A stretch of DNA of 64,000 nucleotides from JAIVGZ01 sp964552205 (GCA_964552205.1 CAZKFT010000007.1:1-64000); one strand, 5' to 3'; shown: positions 1 through 9,163, counted from the first letter of the stretch. A program made the numbers and translations. The notes: a model not told the origin generated them from the sequence alone.

Positions 1-2
1 CC

Positions 3-164
3 GATGGCCATTATCTCGCTACATCAAGTTATAATGGGATAATGCAAGTGTGGGAAACTCATTCCTCTTTCGAGTCCCCGATCTGCACTTTGGAAAGCCT
101 CTCAACCGAACCAATTCATTCTATGTGTTTTCTTTATTGGGAAAACTCGGAACTACATAAATAG
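3..164 (+). CDS. WD40 repeat protein, C-terminal end (partial)
   Basis: The frame is open from the window edge and ends at TAG 162-164. It reads DGHYLATSSYNGIMQVWE, a typical WD40 strand pattern (DGxxLAT...VWE), so this is the last blade of a beta-propeller whose start lies outside the window. It belongs with the other WD40 genes of this window. Its 3' end has a degenerate second copy at about 1508-1640, on the far side of the next gene. Confidence 0.75.
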   Translation, partial: DGHYLATSSYNGIMQVWETHSSFESPICTLESLSTEPIHSMCFLYWENSELHK

Positions 165-181
165 GTGGCCCAATTAAACCT

Positions 182-1438
182 TTATTCTCTGCTGCATTGC
201 AATTCTTTGAGGTATTCGCTGCCAATGTACGAGAGACGCCGAGTTGCTCCAGCAAAGGAATACACCTTACCAAAAGGGTCGATATCAGGACGAGCGGCAG
301 TTTCGATGAATGAAATGACACCTACATAAAGCGAGCAATGAGTTACTGATTCCCAAATCTTGCTCATAAAAGGTCCAAGGGTTTCCTGTTTGATGCCAAA
401 CTCTCTTGCTTTTTCGATAGAGTCGATCGCTCTCAACCTTGCCTCGTCCAACACTTTGAGAGCACCGGCAGAAATGGAGCTCACTGCCTGTTTGGCAGGA
501 ACCCTGGCCAAGGACAGCAAATCATCGACTGGATACGAGCGGAGCATGCGAGCATCTTGCTCGTATTGTTTGCGGTCGTAATCGTTAGGGACTGTGCCTT
601 TGGGATCCTGACGCAAATAGAGACGATAGCCAAAGGTCTCGTACCAAGAGAACTTTCCCTGAAGGATTCGGAGAATTAAAAAGTTGACATTCTTTTTGTT
701 ACATACAAGTTGCGAATCATCTTCCAAAAAAGCCTTTTGAAGACCAAGCCAACAGTAGATGCGGTCGGCTAGGTTGACCATCCATGCACCTGCTTCTTTG
801 GATGGAATTTTGCAACTCACAGGTCCTCCAGACGAGCTTCGAGTTCGAACGAACGCGATTTTTCCAACCACGATATTGTTCTTCTCGACGATGCGGAGAT
901 CGAGACAGGGCTCGCTTGAGGTTTCGTAATTAGGGATTGTGATGCGGAGTGTGTCATTCCACCAACTGAAGGTGACCTGTGTTTGAACCCCACGAAACTT
1001 GAGAGGCACGGTCATTTCTTTTTTCTGGAAATTAACTTTGGTGAGGGGAACCTTGAGTCGGGACGCAACAAACACTCGGGCATTCTCGAGAGCATGGGCA
1101 AGGGAGTTGACAGGGTGTGTTTTTTCACTGCCCCATGCCAGCTTCTTGTGCTTCTTGTCCTTTGCTGCACGTTTCTGTTTGAGAAAAAGCACAATCGGTG
1201 TTTTAAAGGCTTGAGCGAATTTTGGAAGTGAATTCTTATTACCGAGGGCCGCGTTGATTTGTAGAGTTTGGATTTTTAGCCGTTTCTTTTGTTCCTCTTT
1301 TAATCGTTTCCAATTGGCTTGTGTGATGCGAATGATATCTTTTTCAGTAGGTCTTTTGTTCAGTATTTTTCGATGGTAGGCAACCGCTTCTTTCTTTTTG
1401 AGGATTGCAAACCATTCTTTAGGGGTTAGTTTACTCAT
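182..1438 (-). CDS. Unrecognised basic protein, 418 aa
   Basis: I do not recognise the family. The first third is lysine/arginine rich with predicted helices (SKLTPKEWFAILKKKEA...), followed by a mixed alpha/beta body and no membrane segment. A longer frame runs to 1507, but that extension overlaps the WD40 remnant. ATG 1438, followed by MSKLTPKEW, is the better start. The stop TAA lies inside AATAAA (minus strand), as for most genes here. The gene separates two copies of a WD40 gene 3' end. Confidence 0.7.
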   Translation of the reverse strand: MSKLTPKEWFAILKKKEAVAYHRKILNKRPTEKDIIRITQANWKRLKEEQKKRLKIQTLQINAALGNKNSLPKFAQAFKTPIVLFLKQKRAAKDKKHKKLAWGSEKTHPVNSLAHALENARVFVASRLKVPLTKVNFQKKEMTVPLKFRGVQTQVTFSWWNDTLRITIPNYETSSEPCLDLRIVEKNNIVVGKIAFVRTRSSSGGPVSCKIPSKEAGAWMVNLADRIYCWLGLQKAFLEDDSQLVCNKKNVNFLILRILQGKFSWYETFGYRLYLRQDPKGTVPNDYDRKQYEQDARMLRSYPVDDLLSLARVPAKQAVSSISAGALKVLDEARLRAIDSIEKAREFGIKQETLGPFMSKIWESVTHCSLYVGVISFIETAARPDIDPFGKVYSFAGATRRLSYIGSEYLKELQCSRE

Positions 1439-1507
1439 GGAAATTTGCTTTGAAACCAAACTATCAAGTATATCACGAAAAAAAGAACCTTTCAACCAAA
1501 GTAGCAT

Positions 1508-1640
1508 CTGTGCTTTTTCGCCTGATACTGATGATCTCGCTAAAGTGATTCCTCCCTCGAGTTTCCGATATGAAGCCTCTCTAGCAAACCAATTCTCTCT
1601 ATGTGTTTTCTTTATTGGCAGAACTCGGAATAAACGTTGG
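1508..1640 (+). pseudogene. Remnant of a WD40 gene 3' end
   Basis: This stretch aligns with 10-155: shared blocks include the gatctcgct segment, cgagtttccgat versus cgagtccccgat, and ctatgtgttttctttattgg. A gap of about 10 bp puts the two copies in different frames. It still shows FSPD and ends in GAATAAAC, the usual gene-end signal here. I read it as the decayed 3' end of a tandem WD40 duplicate. It is not a functional gene. Confidence 0.6.
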
Positions 1641-1650
1641 TTTTATTATG

Positions 1651-1872
1651 TTATGAAACTCTAGTGAATTTTACACCACTCGTTGCTTCTTGATAGAGTT
1701 GCGGGAGATCGCGTCTCTTATGTTCCTCTTCTTTCAAGGTTTGGCGTGCTTCTATGATATCGTAAATATTGTTGATATGTCTTGCATGTTTGCACAGTAC
1801 ATATGACTGCAACAGTACGCTTGTTGCGAGAAGGGCTGATGCAAAGATATGCAATGAGTATTTAATATCCAT
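1651..1872 (-). CDS. Small membrane-anchored protein, 73 aa
   Basis: A short protein with one hydrophobic N-terminal helix (about residues 6-25, SLHIFASALLATSVLLQSYV), followed by a charged, probably cytosolic tail. No family is recognised. It is divergent from the WD40 gene at 1948 with a 75-bp spacer. An AATAAA follows the stop. Its placement between gene signals supports it, but its size leaves doubt. Confidence 0.5.
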   Translation of the reverse strand: MDIKYSLHIFASALLATSVLLQSYVLCKHARHINNIYDIIEARQTLKEEEHKRRDLPQLYQEATSGVKFTRVS

Positions 1873-1947
1873 GTTTGAATTTATGTAATTTGTTCAAGGT
1901 TTATTAGCGCTTAATCGTGCTAAAAGTAAACGACCCAAACACTAGCG

Positions 1948-3123
1948 ATGCTTCCTCAGGATCTCTTTGTGTACGAGATTCTTTCTCGTGTTCTTGGGTG
2001 GGAAGAATTTGTGACCACAGTCAAAGCCCTTGGGTGTTATTATCTGGATCAAAAGAAGAATATTATTTCACCAATCCAAAAACTATATCATGTCAATTTT
2101 TTATATCTTGTCACGGTTTCTCGAAAAGAAATCGAATGCCGAACGTTTGACAATGACCAAGTGATTTATTCGATTTCACATCCTCCTCCAAACTTGAATC
2201 ATTCTGGGAAATTCTCAAAAGACCACACCATGTTCGCATATAAATCGAAAGATGGAGTTGTCGCTATTTTAAAAAATCAAGAGAACTACTATGCGGAACA
2301 TTCCTATGTTAACAACTTTGAAGTGTCCCCTGATGGACAATATGTGGGACTGTATGACTTTCCTGATCAACATATTCGAATACACAAGATAGATTCGCTT
2401 TCCAAACTTGCTGGTATCATACGCCTTGACATCAAACCTACTTTATTTTGCTTCTCGCACATTAGCCAATATATTGCCACTTGGGATACCAAATATGGAG
2501 TTCGAGTCTGGAACATCGACCTTGAATGCACATTCATAACAATCAAATGCAAAAATCCTATCAATGAACTCATATTTTCACCCAATGATCGTTTTCTGGT
2601 TTTTCAAAACAGAAATGCTATTGATATCTGGGACATTCGTGAAAACCGCCTCTTTTACAAAATAACCCAAAATCCATACTATCCAAACCCCATTTTTTTT
2701 CGTGCGTGCTGCATTTCCCCAAACAGCAAATACCTTGCCTACAGCAACAGCGAATATGTGGTTGAGGTGTGGGACTTTGAAACCAAAACTGTCATACGAC
2801 GATTGATCCACACAAAATTAATCGGACACCTCTCCTTTTCGCCTGATGGTTGCCATATCGTAACAAGTGATCATGACGAGATTATTATCTGGGACCTGTC
2901 CAGTGGAGAACCCAAGCACACCTCCCGCACAGAAAACGTGGAAAGAATTAGTTTTATTGAGGGCGATTTGCTTGAATCGCAGTCGAAAACGTTTGAACTC
3001 ATACAATTGGTTTGGGCACAGCGGGAAGATTCGATTCGTCCTTCTACCACTCATGTCCCCTTTTTTCAAACACGCGGCAACCCCTTTGATGACTATCTTG
3101 CTTTTACGCACTTTGCCGAATAA
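1948..3123 (+). CDS. F-box-like/WD40 repeat protein, 391 aa
   Basis: A beta-propeller protein with WD40 signatures VRVWNID, IDIWDIR, VEVWDFE and IIIWDLS, plus several SPD/SPN turns. The first 35 residues (DLFVYEILSRV...FVTTVKALG) match the N-termini of the WD40 genes at 7734, 16659 and 18354. They resemble a short F-box-like helical module. By analogy with Cdc4/Fbw7 it may be a substrate adaptor for a host SCF ubiquitin ligase; that is inference. The stop is inside AATAAA. Confidence 0.85.
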   Translation: MLPQDLFVYEILSRVLGWEEFVTTVKALGCYYLDQKKNIISPIQKLYHVNFLYLVTVSRKEIECRTFDNDQVIYSISHPPPNLNHSGKFSKDHTMFAYKSKDGVVAILKNQENYYAEHSYVNNFEVSPDGQYVGLYDFPDQHIRIHKIDSLSKLAGIIRLDIKPTLFCFSHISQYIATWDTKYGVRVWNIDLECTFITIKCKNPINELIFSPNDRFLVFQNRNAIDIWDIRENRLFYKITQNPYYPNPIFFRACCISPNSKYLAYSNSEYVVEVWDFETKTVIRRLIHTKLIGHLSFSPDGCHIVTSDHDEIIIWDLSSGEPKHTSRTENVERISFIEGDLLESQSKTFELIQLVWAQREDSIRPSTTHVPFFQTRGNPFDDYLAFTHFAE

Positions 3124-3134
3124 ACATCTTTATT
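3119..3134. terminator. Shared AATAAA/TTTATT gene-end palindrome
   Basis: AATAAACATCTTTATT lies between the convergent genes at 1948 (+) and 3135 (-). The plus-strand stop TAA is inside AATAAA. On the minus strand the reverse complement supplies AATAAA just after the stop. It can act as a poly(A) signal in both directions and can also fold as a short hairpin. Confidence 0.6.
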
Positions 3135-3662
3135 TTACACAAGTTCTTGAGAGGGCTGAAAGTCATTGTCGATTTGTATATATTCATGAGGTTGTTGATT
3201 GTCCCAATCGATGGGGATGATGGAAAAGACGTTGGGGGTTGAGGATTCGCTGCAGCGTAAAGAAAGGGTGTCCCCAAAAGCAAAACTTTTTTGCAAGAGG
3301 ATACTGTGAAAGATATCAGATAGATATTTTTCTTCTTCGCCTTCCTCCTCGCAATCACAGTGCTTACATGAGTGTGCCTCGAAAAGATACACGACCGCAT
3401 TGATCTTTCGTTTGTCGGGCAAAATCCTTGAACCAAGAGCCACCCAACCTTTGTTTTCAAGAGGCGTTAATCTCTTGGCCTGAAATCGAATGTTTTTAAC
3501 CGCTTTCTTGTCATCGAAAAGATGCTCGAAATATTGTGGATCTTGGTACTTTTCCATGACTTTTGTATTGAATTCTTTTAGGGAGAGATAATAGTTAAGC
3601 GCAAGGTATACTGGATAATAAATCGAATATTGATAATCATGGATCGGAAAAATATGAAACAC
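3135..3662 (-). CDS. Unrecognised protein, 175 aa
   Basis: No family recognised. The N-terminus is aromatic (YYPVYLALNYYLSLKEF), a CKHCDCEEEGEEE patch near residue 100 could bind metal, and the rest is mixed alpha/beta. As drawn the start overlaps the divergent gene at 3630 by 33 bp. A start at Met36 (3557) would remove the overlap but lose a well-formed N-terminus. It converges on the WD40 gene at 1948 through a shared AATAAA/TTTATT element. Confidence 0.6.
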   Translation of the reverse strand: MFHIFPIHDYQYSIYYPVYLALNYYLSLKEFNTKVMEKYQDPQYFEHLFDDKKAVKNIRFQAKRLTPLENKGWVALGSRILPDKRKINAVVYLFEAHSCKHCDCEEEGEEEKYLSDIFHSILLQKSFAFGDTLSLRCSESSTPNVFSIIPIDWDNQQPHEYIQIDNDFQPSQELV

Positions 3663-3941
3663 GAATCATTTGCCTTCAGGATGTATTCTCCATGGATCGG
3701 TAACCTTACATATCCTGAGTGTGGGTGTGGCAGGCAACTGACTTCAGATGACATCTCAGACACTGTTCAGACAGAATATGGAACCCGCTATTTTGCCTTG
3801 TATCACGAGAATTTTGGGTTTGTGTGTGAAAAATGTTTCAACAATATTCCGATTGCTTCAGTTTGTCGTCACTGCCAAACCCACTTTGAATCACGCAATT
3901 TATTATTCAAACATCTAACTGCAACAAATCACTATAAATGA
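3630..3941 (+). CDS. Small zinc-finger protein, 103 aa
   Basis: Contains CGCG, a CEKC pair, then CRHCQTHFESRNLLFKHLTATNH, a C2H2 finger of the U1/matrin-like type (C-x2-C...H-x5-H) at the C-terminus. Together these suggest two zinc sites. Later in-frame ATG codons at 3654 and 3681 would reduce or remove the overlap with the divergent gene at 3135-3662; 3681 (MYSPWIGNL) may be the true start. It is likely a nucleic-acid or protein-binding factor. Confidence 0.6.
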   Translation: MIIMDRKNMKHESFAFRMYSPWIGNLTYPECGCGRQLTSDDISDTVQTEYGTRYFALYHENFGFVCEKCFNNIPIASVCRHCQTHFESRNLLFKHLTATNHYK

Positions 3942-3942
3942 T

Positions 3943-4770
3943 TCAATATTCATCAGATTCGCCATCATTTGTGAGATTGATGACTTTTTCCTTTTTCTCT
4001 GTCTTTTGTTTTTTCTGGGGTGGTTCGTACTTGAGCTTGGTTGAGGGGAGGTGTTTGACCTGGCTGATGGTGTACAGGGCGTTATCCAATTTCTCTTTTG
4101 CATTTTTTAATTGAATCTTGAGATCTTTGGTTTTCTGCTCGATTCGAGGATAGTTGAAATAAGCTTGGTCGGCCTTCAATGCTTGAACGAGTTTTGTGTT
4201 GGGTCGTTTGTTAATAGGAGGAGAAAAATTGACATATTGAGTCTGACGGTCTAAACCATGCTTTCTGCCAACCAACTCATAATAATCTGCCGTAAAAAAT
4301 CCAAAATAATTGAGGATGTCAGATTCCCAGATGTAACAAATGGGTTTGTTGTCAATGTCAGCGACCACGCCCGACCAACGATAAATGCGAACATCAAAAT
4401 CTTTCATGTTCCTTGTATTGTTCAAAGTCAGAACGTAATAAGGAAATCTTTGTGGTTGGTTTTCGTATGTGATTGGATAGCGATAATTAAAATGAGTTTT
4501 CAGAGACTCGATCAACCATTGGAGTCTTTCTTCTCGTGTGCGAGGAATGAGGAGAGGGACGGAGAAGGAGGGATCGTAGACATAGTAATAGGCAACTTTG
4601 CAGGTTTGAGCCACGTGGAGCCAGTCTTGGCGATCAAAAATCCAATTTTTTAACATGGAACGAAAATCACTGATCGCTAATATTTTCCCCAGCAACGTTT
4701 CATGAAAAGGATGTCTTTGATTTTTGGCGAGTTGAGCAGTTTCTTTACGCATTTCTAGTGTGAATGACAT
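3943..4770 (-). CDS. F-box-like protein, paralogue of 35574-36422, 275 aa
   Basis: Residues 20-60 (HPFHETLLGKI...DWLHVAQTCK) resemble a divergent F-box helix bundle. Shared with the 35574 protein are PFHxTxLGKI, DWLxVA, PRTRxE+LxWLxE, VR+Y...SG+V, YIW...ILN and a C-terminal coiled coil, so the two are paralogues. A lysine-rich tail (KKQKTEKKEK) could be a nuclear signal. The promoter palindrome at 4822-4850 lies about 60 bp upstream. Confidence 0.65.
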   Translation of the reverse strand: MSFTLEMRKETAQLAKNQRHPFHETLLGKILAISDFRSMLKNWIFDRQDWLHVAQTCKVAYYYVYDPSFSVPLLIPRTREERLQWLIESLKTHFNYRYPITYENQPQRFPYYVLTLNNTRNMKDFDVRIYRWSGVVADIDNKPICYIWESDILNYFGFFTADYYELVGRKHGLDRQTQYVNFSPPINKRPNTKLVQALKADQAYFNYPRIEQKTKDLKIQLKNAKEKLDNALYTISQVKHLPSTKLKYEPPQKKQKTEKKEKVINLTNDGESDEY

Positions 4771-4821
4771 TTTTCGCTTTCACAAGAAATAATAAAAAAA
4801 TGAAAAATGAAACCAAGTGCG

Positions 4822-4850
4822 GGCCCGATCATGGTCCGTACCAGGTCGCG
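4822..4850. promoter_or_regulatory. Palindromic promoter element copy 1
   Basis: The GGCCCGATCATGGTCC core is followed by an AGGTCGCG half-site. It lies about 60 bp upstream of the minus-strand start at 4770. It is one of about 15 copies in the window. Confidence 0.6.
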
Positions 4851-4906
4851 AACAGATCGTGGGAAATCCCTCGGAAATTTTTTGTTGTGTGCACACAAAC
4901 CTTTAT

Positions 4907-6319
4907 TTAATCAAACCCAAAATATTCAGCCGAAATGTGTTGGGGTTGAATGATTGTAGAGTTGAAGAGGAATTCTTCTTCGCCCCATTGGTTTTTTCTG
5001 GTTTTGAGGCCTATCCTCTTGAGCTTTTCAAAAATTTTTGAATCGAGAGCAGGTTTTCGCATCCATTCACCATCAAATTTCTTTACAAATGCATTTCGAA
5101 TATACTTGCCTGTATTAAATACATTTGGAGGTGTTGGAGGCGGTGCAATCATCTTGCGAGCAGGAGGCGGTGCAATCATTTTACGAGCAGGAGGAGGTGC
5201 AATCATCTTGCGAGCAGGGGGAGGTGCAATCGCTCGTTGATAAGGTGGAATCACAAGTGGCATCGCCTTTGAAGCGGCTCGGGTTGTTGCCTTTGTTTGC
5301 AATGCCAAATCACCAAACGTCGATTGGGTTTGGTTGATCGACTGTGGCTCAAAAAGGTCGGAAAGATTGCTCGACTGCACAGGCGGCTTGACAGCGGCAG
5401 GTGCTTTAGCCCCAAAGAAAAAGGCTTTGATTTGTTCAAGCGAGGACTGGAGAAATTCTACAATCTTTTGGAAATACTCGACGCTCGTGTTGAACATATT
5501 TTGGAGCACCTCGCCTACGTATTGGATCATCTGACTGCAGGTATCCCAGTACAGAGTTAAACAGGCAACCACAATGGCGAGCAACACCCAGGTGATTGGA
5601 TTTTTCAAGATCCGCTTCAGCAAGCCTGGAAAGCCTGAGATTACCTGGGAGACCTTGGCTTTGGTTTTTCGGTAATATCGCTGAAACCAATAGAGATTCT
5701 TTTCTTCCTCTTCGAGTTGCTTTTGATTTTCCTTTTCAAGGGACTCGACCTTGTCCATGGTTTGTTGACTTGCCTTGGCAATGTCCTCGATCTCGAGTAC
5801 GTCCTTGGTAGAGACTTGATCCTGGAGGAGAAGTTTGAGGAGTTGCTTGGTTTTGGCTCGGAGCTTTGCCGGCTTTTCCTTTCGCAGATACATCTCGTTG
5901 AGTTCCTGCATGAGTTCTTTTTGCTCCTTGGAGAGTCCCTTGCGTATCTGATAGAGACGAGATGTAATAGAAGCATTCTTGGGAGATTTGGCTTCCTCTT
6001 TGATCGCATGAGTAATCTCAACCTGGGCTAGATCTTCAGCGGCTTTGGCTGGTGATTTCCCTTTGCTGATTTCGGTCAGCTCCTTACGAACTTTGCCCTT
6101 GAAGAATCGAATTTCTTTGGAAGCCCGCTCACAAAGCTCCTCGGCAGAGAGGTTGGCAGCCTCTTTGAACCCGCTCTTTTTCGCAAAATCAAGCAAGTCC
6201 TTGCTCTTTTCCTCATTCACGCACATCTGCTGAATCTCCTTCCAAAACGATTCCTTGCGTCTTGGACTCGGACTTGGAGTTTTTTTCACTGTGGTTGTTT
6301 TTTTGCGTTTTGGTGGCAT
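4907..6319 (-). CDS. Membrane coiled-coil protein with IAPPPARKM repeats, 470 aa
   Basis: The start at 6319 (MPPKRKKTTTVKK) is preferred over an upstream in-frame ATG because it gives a clean lysine-rich N-terminus. Residues 20-240 are charged helices and coiled coil. One strong membrane segment follows (ITWVLLAIVVACLTLYW, about 255-272), then an amphipathic stretch. Near the C-terminus are four near-identical IAPPPARKM units. Topology suggests an inner-membrane or virion structural protein, but no family is recognised. The stop is inside TAAATAAA. Confidence 0.7.
   Translation of the reverse strand: MPPKRKKTTTVKKTPSPSPRRKESFWKEIQQMCVNEEKSKDLLDFAKKSGFKEAANLSAEELCERASKEIRFFKGKVRKELTEISKGKSPAKAAEDLAQVEITHAIKEEAKSPKNASITSRLYQIRKGLSKEQKELMQELNEMYLRKEKPAKLRAKTKQLLKLLLQDQVSTKDVLEIEDIAKASQQTMDKVESLEKENQKQLEEEEKNLYWFQRYYRKTKAKVSQVISGFPGLLKRILKNPITWVLLAIVVACLTLYWDTCSQMIQYVGEVLQNMFNTSVEYFQKIVEFLQSSLEQIKAFFFGAKAPAAVKPPVQSSNLSDLFEPQSINQTQSTFGDLALQTKATTRAASKAMPLVIPPYQRAIAPPPARKMIAPPPARKMIAPPPARKMIAPPPTPPNVFNTGKYIRNAFVKKFDGEWMRKPALDSKIFEKLKRIGLKTRKNQWGEEEFLFNSTIIQPQHISAEYFGFD
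5140..5240. repeat. 27-bp tandem repeats coding for IAPPPARKM
   Basis: Nearly identical 27-bp units, coding on the minus strand for IAPPPARKM, inside the membrane protein gene. The mirrored plus-strand frame (GGGAIILRA repeats) is a shadow of these repeats. Confidence 0.85.
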
Positions 6320-6390
6320 GCTTTCTAACTGCAAAAGGTAGAAATTATTAAAACCACAGTGTGAAAGGAACGCACAACAATATATTGTAG

Positions 6391-6733
6391 TCACTTTTTA
6401 TATTCACTTAATAATAAATACAAATTGCCTATCGCTTCATTACATTTATCATTTTGTGCATCTCGAATCCATCTTGACTTGGGGGTTTTGTCATGGTCAA
6501 CAAAACAAAATTTTGAAAAATCAATTAGAGAATCTTTCATAACTTGTTTCTTGTACACTTCTTGTTTGGTAAAAAACATGGTTGTCATGGTGTCAATTGT
6601 CTTATCACATGTGTCATCGCCACCATGTATAATACACGATCTAATACTTTGAAATCACGTTTGATAATGCTTTATCGTCTTGATTTTGACGTTGTTTCAT
6701 CATAAAATAGATTGCTGTATCAACTCCTTCCAT
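6391..6733 (-). pseudogene. Frameshifted small gene, about 113 aa
   Basis: Two protein-like frames join at about 6641-6650. ATG 6733 opens MEGVDTAIYFMMKQRQNQ and runs to a TAG near 6643. In the next frame RSCIIHGGDDTCDKTIDT continues directly into MTTMFFTKQEVYKK and on to the stop at 6391. The total length is 3n+1, so a one-base indel explains it. I found no GT-AG intron of suitable length. It is either a real mutation or an assembly error. The family is not recognised. Confidence 0.5.
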
Positions 6734-6787
6734 TCTTAACTTTGCAAAAAGAGATAGAAAAATAGTATTAATTCGCTGGGAAATATA

Positions 6788-6798
6788 CTATATAATAG
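6788..6798 (+). promoter_or_regulatory. TATATAAT-type element upstream of lectin-like gene
   Basis: ctatataatag lies 13 bp before the ATG at 6812. Related AT-rich elements precede the genes at 26047 and 28560. It may be a late or constitutive core promoter; this rests on position only. Confidence 0.4.
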
Positions 6799-6811
6799 TA
6801 GATGAACAAAA

Positions 6812-7692
6812 ATGCCTGGTTCACCGGAGATTAGTTTTTTTCAAAAAAATAAGCGAGTTATTATTTTTGGTTTAATTGTGGTCGTTGCTATCGCAATTAT
6901 TGTTACTATTATCATCTTGATAAGCGTGAAAAGTTCATNNNNNNNNNNNNNNNNNNNNNNNNNNNNNNNNNNNNNNNNNNNNNNNNNNNNNNNNNNNNNN
7001 NNNNNNNNNNNNNNNNNNNNNNNNNNNNNNNNNNNNNNGTTGCTATCGCAATTATTGTTACTATTATCATCTTGATAAGCGTGAAAAGTTCATATTTAGT
7101 ATTGGACAATCTTATGTACCTCGAAGAAACAAGTAGCATCCCCTCTAATTTTGTCGACAATTTAAACCCTTTTGTGATTGAAACACAAATACAGCCAACT
7201 TCAAAGGGTCCCATCTGTTCTATTTCTCGACAGTTTGTCTCGAACGAGCAACTTTTGTATTTTCCTTTGCTTGTAGTTTTTATTACCGATGATCTAGAAC
7301 TTCGATTTTTACGTCAGAATATATCCATTCCTGGAGACTCTCCAATTTCTTTAGATACAAAGTACACGATAAAAGCTGTTTATGATGGTCAAAAAATGAT
7401 TCTTTATCTAGATGGTATTGAAGTTGCTAGCATAAGCTCTGATCAAGTGATGAACGCCGGTACTTATGTTTTGAGGCTTGGTGCTCAACCAACATTTGGG
7501 GCTCCTGTAAACCCCAACGACGTGCTTAAAACAACGTTTTTTTATTTTAAAATGTGGAATAATGCAACTGGTTCGGGAAAGCCACATACATATTACGATT
7601 TTAAGAACAAAGATAAAACTCAAGTTGGAGATAAAATCATCAACCAAGGCACCCGAGATAGTCAACTGGAATTGAAGCAATATCAAACATAG
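6812..7692 (+). CDS. Membrane-anchored lectin-like protein (gap inside), 241 aa after repair
   Basis: The N-terminus is a short cytosolic stub then a strong membrane helix (VIIFGLIVVVAIAIIVTIII). The ectodomain resembles a concanavalin/LamG-type jelly roll: YDGQKMILYLDGIEVAS, then FKMWNNATGSGKPHTYYDF. The same order occurs in the proteins at 48454 (-) and 24107 (+), so they form a family. Removing the N run plus one 55-bp duplicate (6939-7093) leaves 726 bp, exactly 242 codons. Probably a type II surface or virion glycan-binding protein. Confidence 0.75.
6939..7093. other. Assembly gap with duplicated 55-bp flank
   Basis: 100 N (6939-7038) followed by 7039-7093, an exact copy of 6884-6938. 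This is the pattern of two contigs overlapping by one k-mer that were scaffolded without merging. There is probably no missing sequence. Confidence 0.85.
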
Positions 7693-7733
7693 CGCAATTC
7701 AACAACACTACCTTTGTCAAATCAATAAACACA

Positions 7734-8789
7734 ATGAATCTATCTCGGGATCTCTTTTTTTACGAGTTGTTGCCTTGCATCGCAAGTCGAAGAAATTTTG
7801 TTCGGGCAGCAAAAGCCCTGCTCTCTGTCTTTTCTCCCCTGCGGGCGAACGAAATTGGCCACCTTCGGCAACTCTATTATTTTGGTGAGGATCATCTGCT
7901 ATGTTTGGCATACAAGGATTTTGACAATTATGGCTTTCAAATATTTGATATATTACAGCGTCAAGTAGTACGCACCCTACCTTTGAACAGTTCTTTTTAT
8001 GGATTTGCTTCTTCTGTAAACAAGCGTATTACAATATTTGATGGATCTTGGTTCGAAATCATGATGTTTGATCCAGAATCAAAACCTATAATGATCAGAA
8101 CAAATCACATAGTTTTTTCTGCATGCTATTCTCCTTTGGGAAACTGTATTGCCACTGGCAGTGGTTCTGGGCTTATCGAAATATGGGATGCATCTGATGG
8201 TCGCTGGTTATCCACGTGGAGATTTCCTTACAGTCATCTCATTAACTGCATCACCTATTCGCATGATGGTCGTTACATTGCTTGTGGCAGCACCTTTAAA
8301 ATTATTGCAATCTGGGATACCATTGAAAACAAAATGTTGTATTATTTTGAGGTTGGACTTGACGAATTTCGTCCACAAGCTATTATGTCAATTCGCTTCA
8401 CAGCAAACAACCGCTTTCTTCTATTTTGGGCCAATAACACGGTCCATCGCTGGGATCTCAAGAAAAAGAAATTGGTTGCCCCACTGATGCGATCTGGCTT
8501 ATCTATCCAATTTCTTGTATTTTCACCCGATGGTCGATACTTTGCTTGGACCTCACATAATGATAACGATGTTCGTTTGTTTGATGTAAGGCAAAGAATG
8601 GAACTTTACACTATCGAACATTCTTGTCACGTCACCTCGATCTGTTTCTCGTCCAACAGCTCACATCTTGTTCTCGGCGACAATGAAGGAGTCACAATAT
8701 GGGACCGAAAAGATAAACGTTTATTAGAAACATATCCTATCGAAACGGAAGAAATTCTACAAGTTTCTTTTGGTACAATAAACATTTAA
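7734..8789 (+). CDS. F-box-like/WD40 repeat protein, 351 aa
   Basis: Propeller signatures IEIWDAS, IAIWDTI, HRWDLKK, VRLFDVR and VTIWDRK with SPDGRY turns. The N-terminal module DLFFYELLPCIASRRNFVRAAKALL matches that of the genes at 1948, 16659 and 18354. It follows the lectin-like gene by about 40 bp on the same strand and overlaps the convergent gene at 8786 by 4 bp. It is a likely protein-interaction scaffold or ubiquitin-ligase adaptor. Confidence 0.85.
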   Translation: MNLSRDLFFYELLPCIASRRNFVRAAKALLSVFSPLRANEIGHLRQLYYFGEDHLLCLAYKDFDNYGFQIFDILQRQVVRTLPLNSSFYGFASSVNKRITIFDGSWFEIMMFDPESKPIMIRTNHIVFSACYSPLGNCIATGSGSGLIEIWDASDGRWLSTWRFPYSHLINCITYSHDGRYIACGSTFKIIAIWDTIENKMLYYFEVGLDEFRPQAIMSIRFTANNRFLLFWANNTVHRWDLKKKKLVAPLMRSGLSIQFLVFSPDGRYFAWTSHNDNDVRLFDVRQRMELYTIEHSCHVTSICFSSNSSHLVLGDNEGVTIWDRKDKRLLETYPIETEEILQVSFGTINI

Positions 8790-9163
8790 ACACGATTTTG
8801 TTTATTTTCCTCAATGATGGTGGTAAATTCGCACATAAGTGTATCTGAAAAGGCCATAAAATCGTCCATGAAATCTTGGTTGTCACAAATCTTCATCAGT
8901 TGAACCTTGTTGTTGAACTGGCCAAACAGGTGAAACAAGGCTCCATCGCCAGAGGAGACTGTTTTACCGATGGAAACTTTTGTGATGGGGTGGTTTGGGA
9001 AATGTTTCTTGAAAAACCCTGGAGCGTGTTGTTGTACCAGGGCAAGAAATTTCTCATTGCCATCAGGGATGTTGTCCTCCTCAACAACCTTGGATACAGA
9101 TTCTCTTAGACTTGAAATCGAATCTAAAATCCAATAGTAGAAATCTTGATACAGACTCGCCAT
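8786..9163 (-). CDS. Unrecognised protein, 125 aa
   Basis: Helix-rich at both ends, with a central glycine turn (GKTVSSGDGALFHLFGQF). No motif known to me. The stop overlaps that of the WD40 gene at 7734 by 4 bp; both stops are in an AT-rich AATAAACATTTAAA segment. No membrane segment. Confidence 0.6.
   Translation of the reverse strand: MASLYQDFYYWILDSISSLRESVSKVVEEDNIPDGNEKFLALVQQHAPGFFKKHFPNHPITKVSIGKTVSSGDGALFHLFGQFNNKVQLMKICDNQDFMDDFMAFSDTLMCEFTTIIEENKQNRV

Noticed and set aside
4950..5240. Plus-strand frame with GGGAIILRA repeats
   Set aside because: It is the antisense shadow of the IAPPPARKM repeats in the membrane protein gene.
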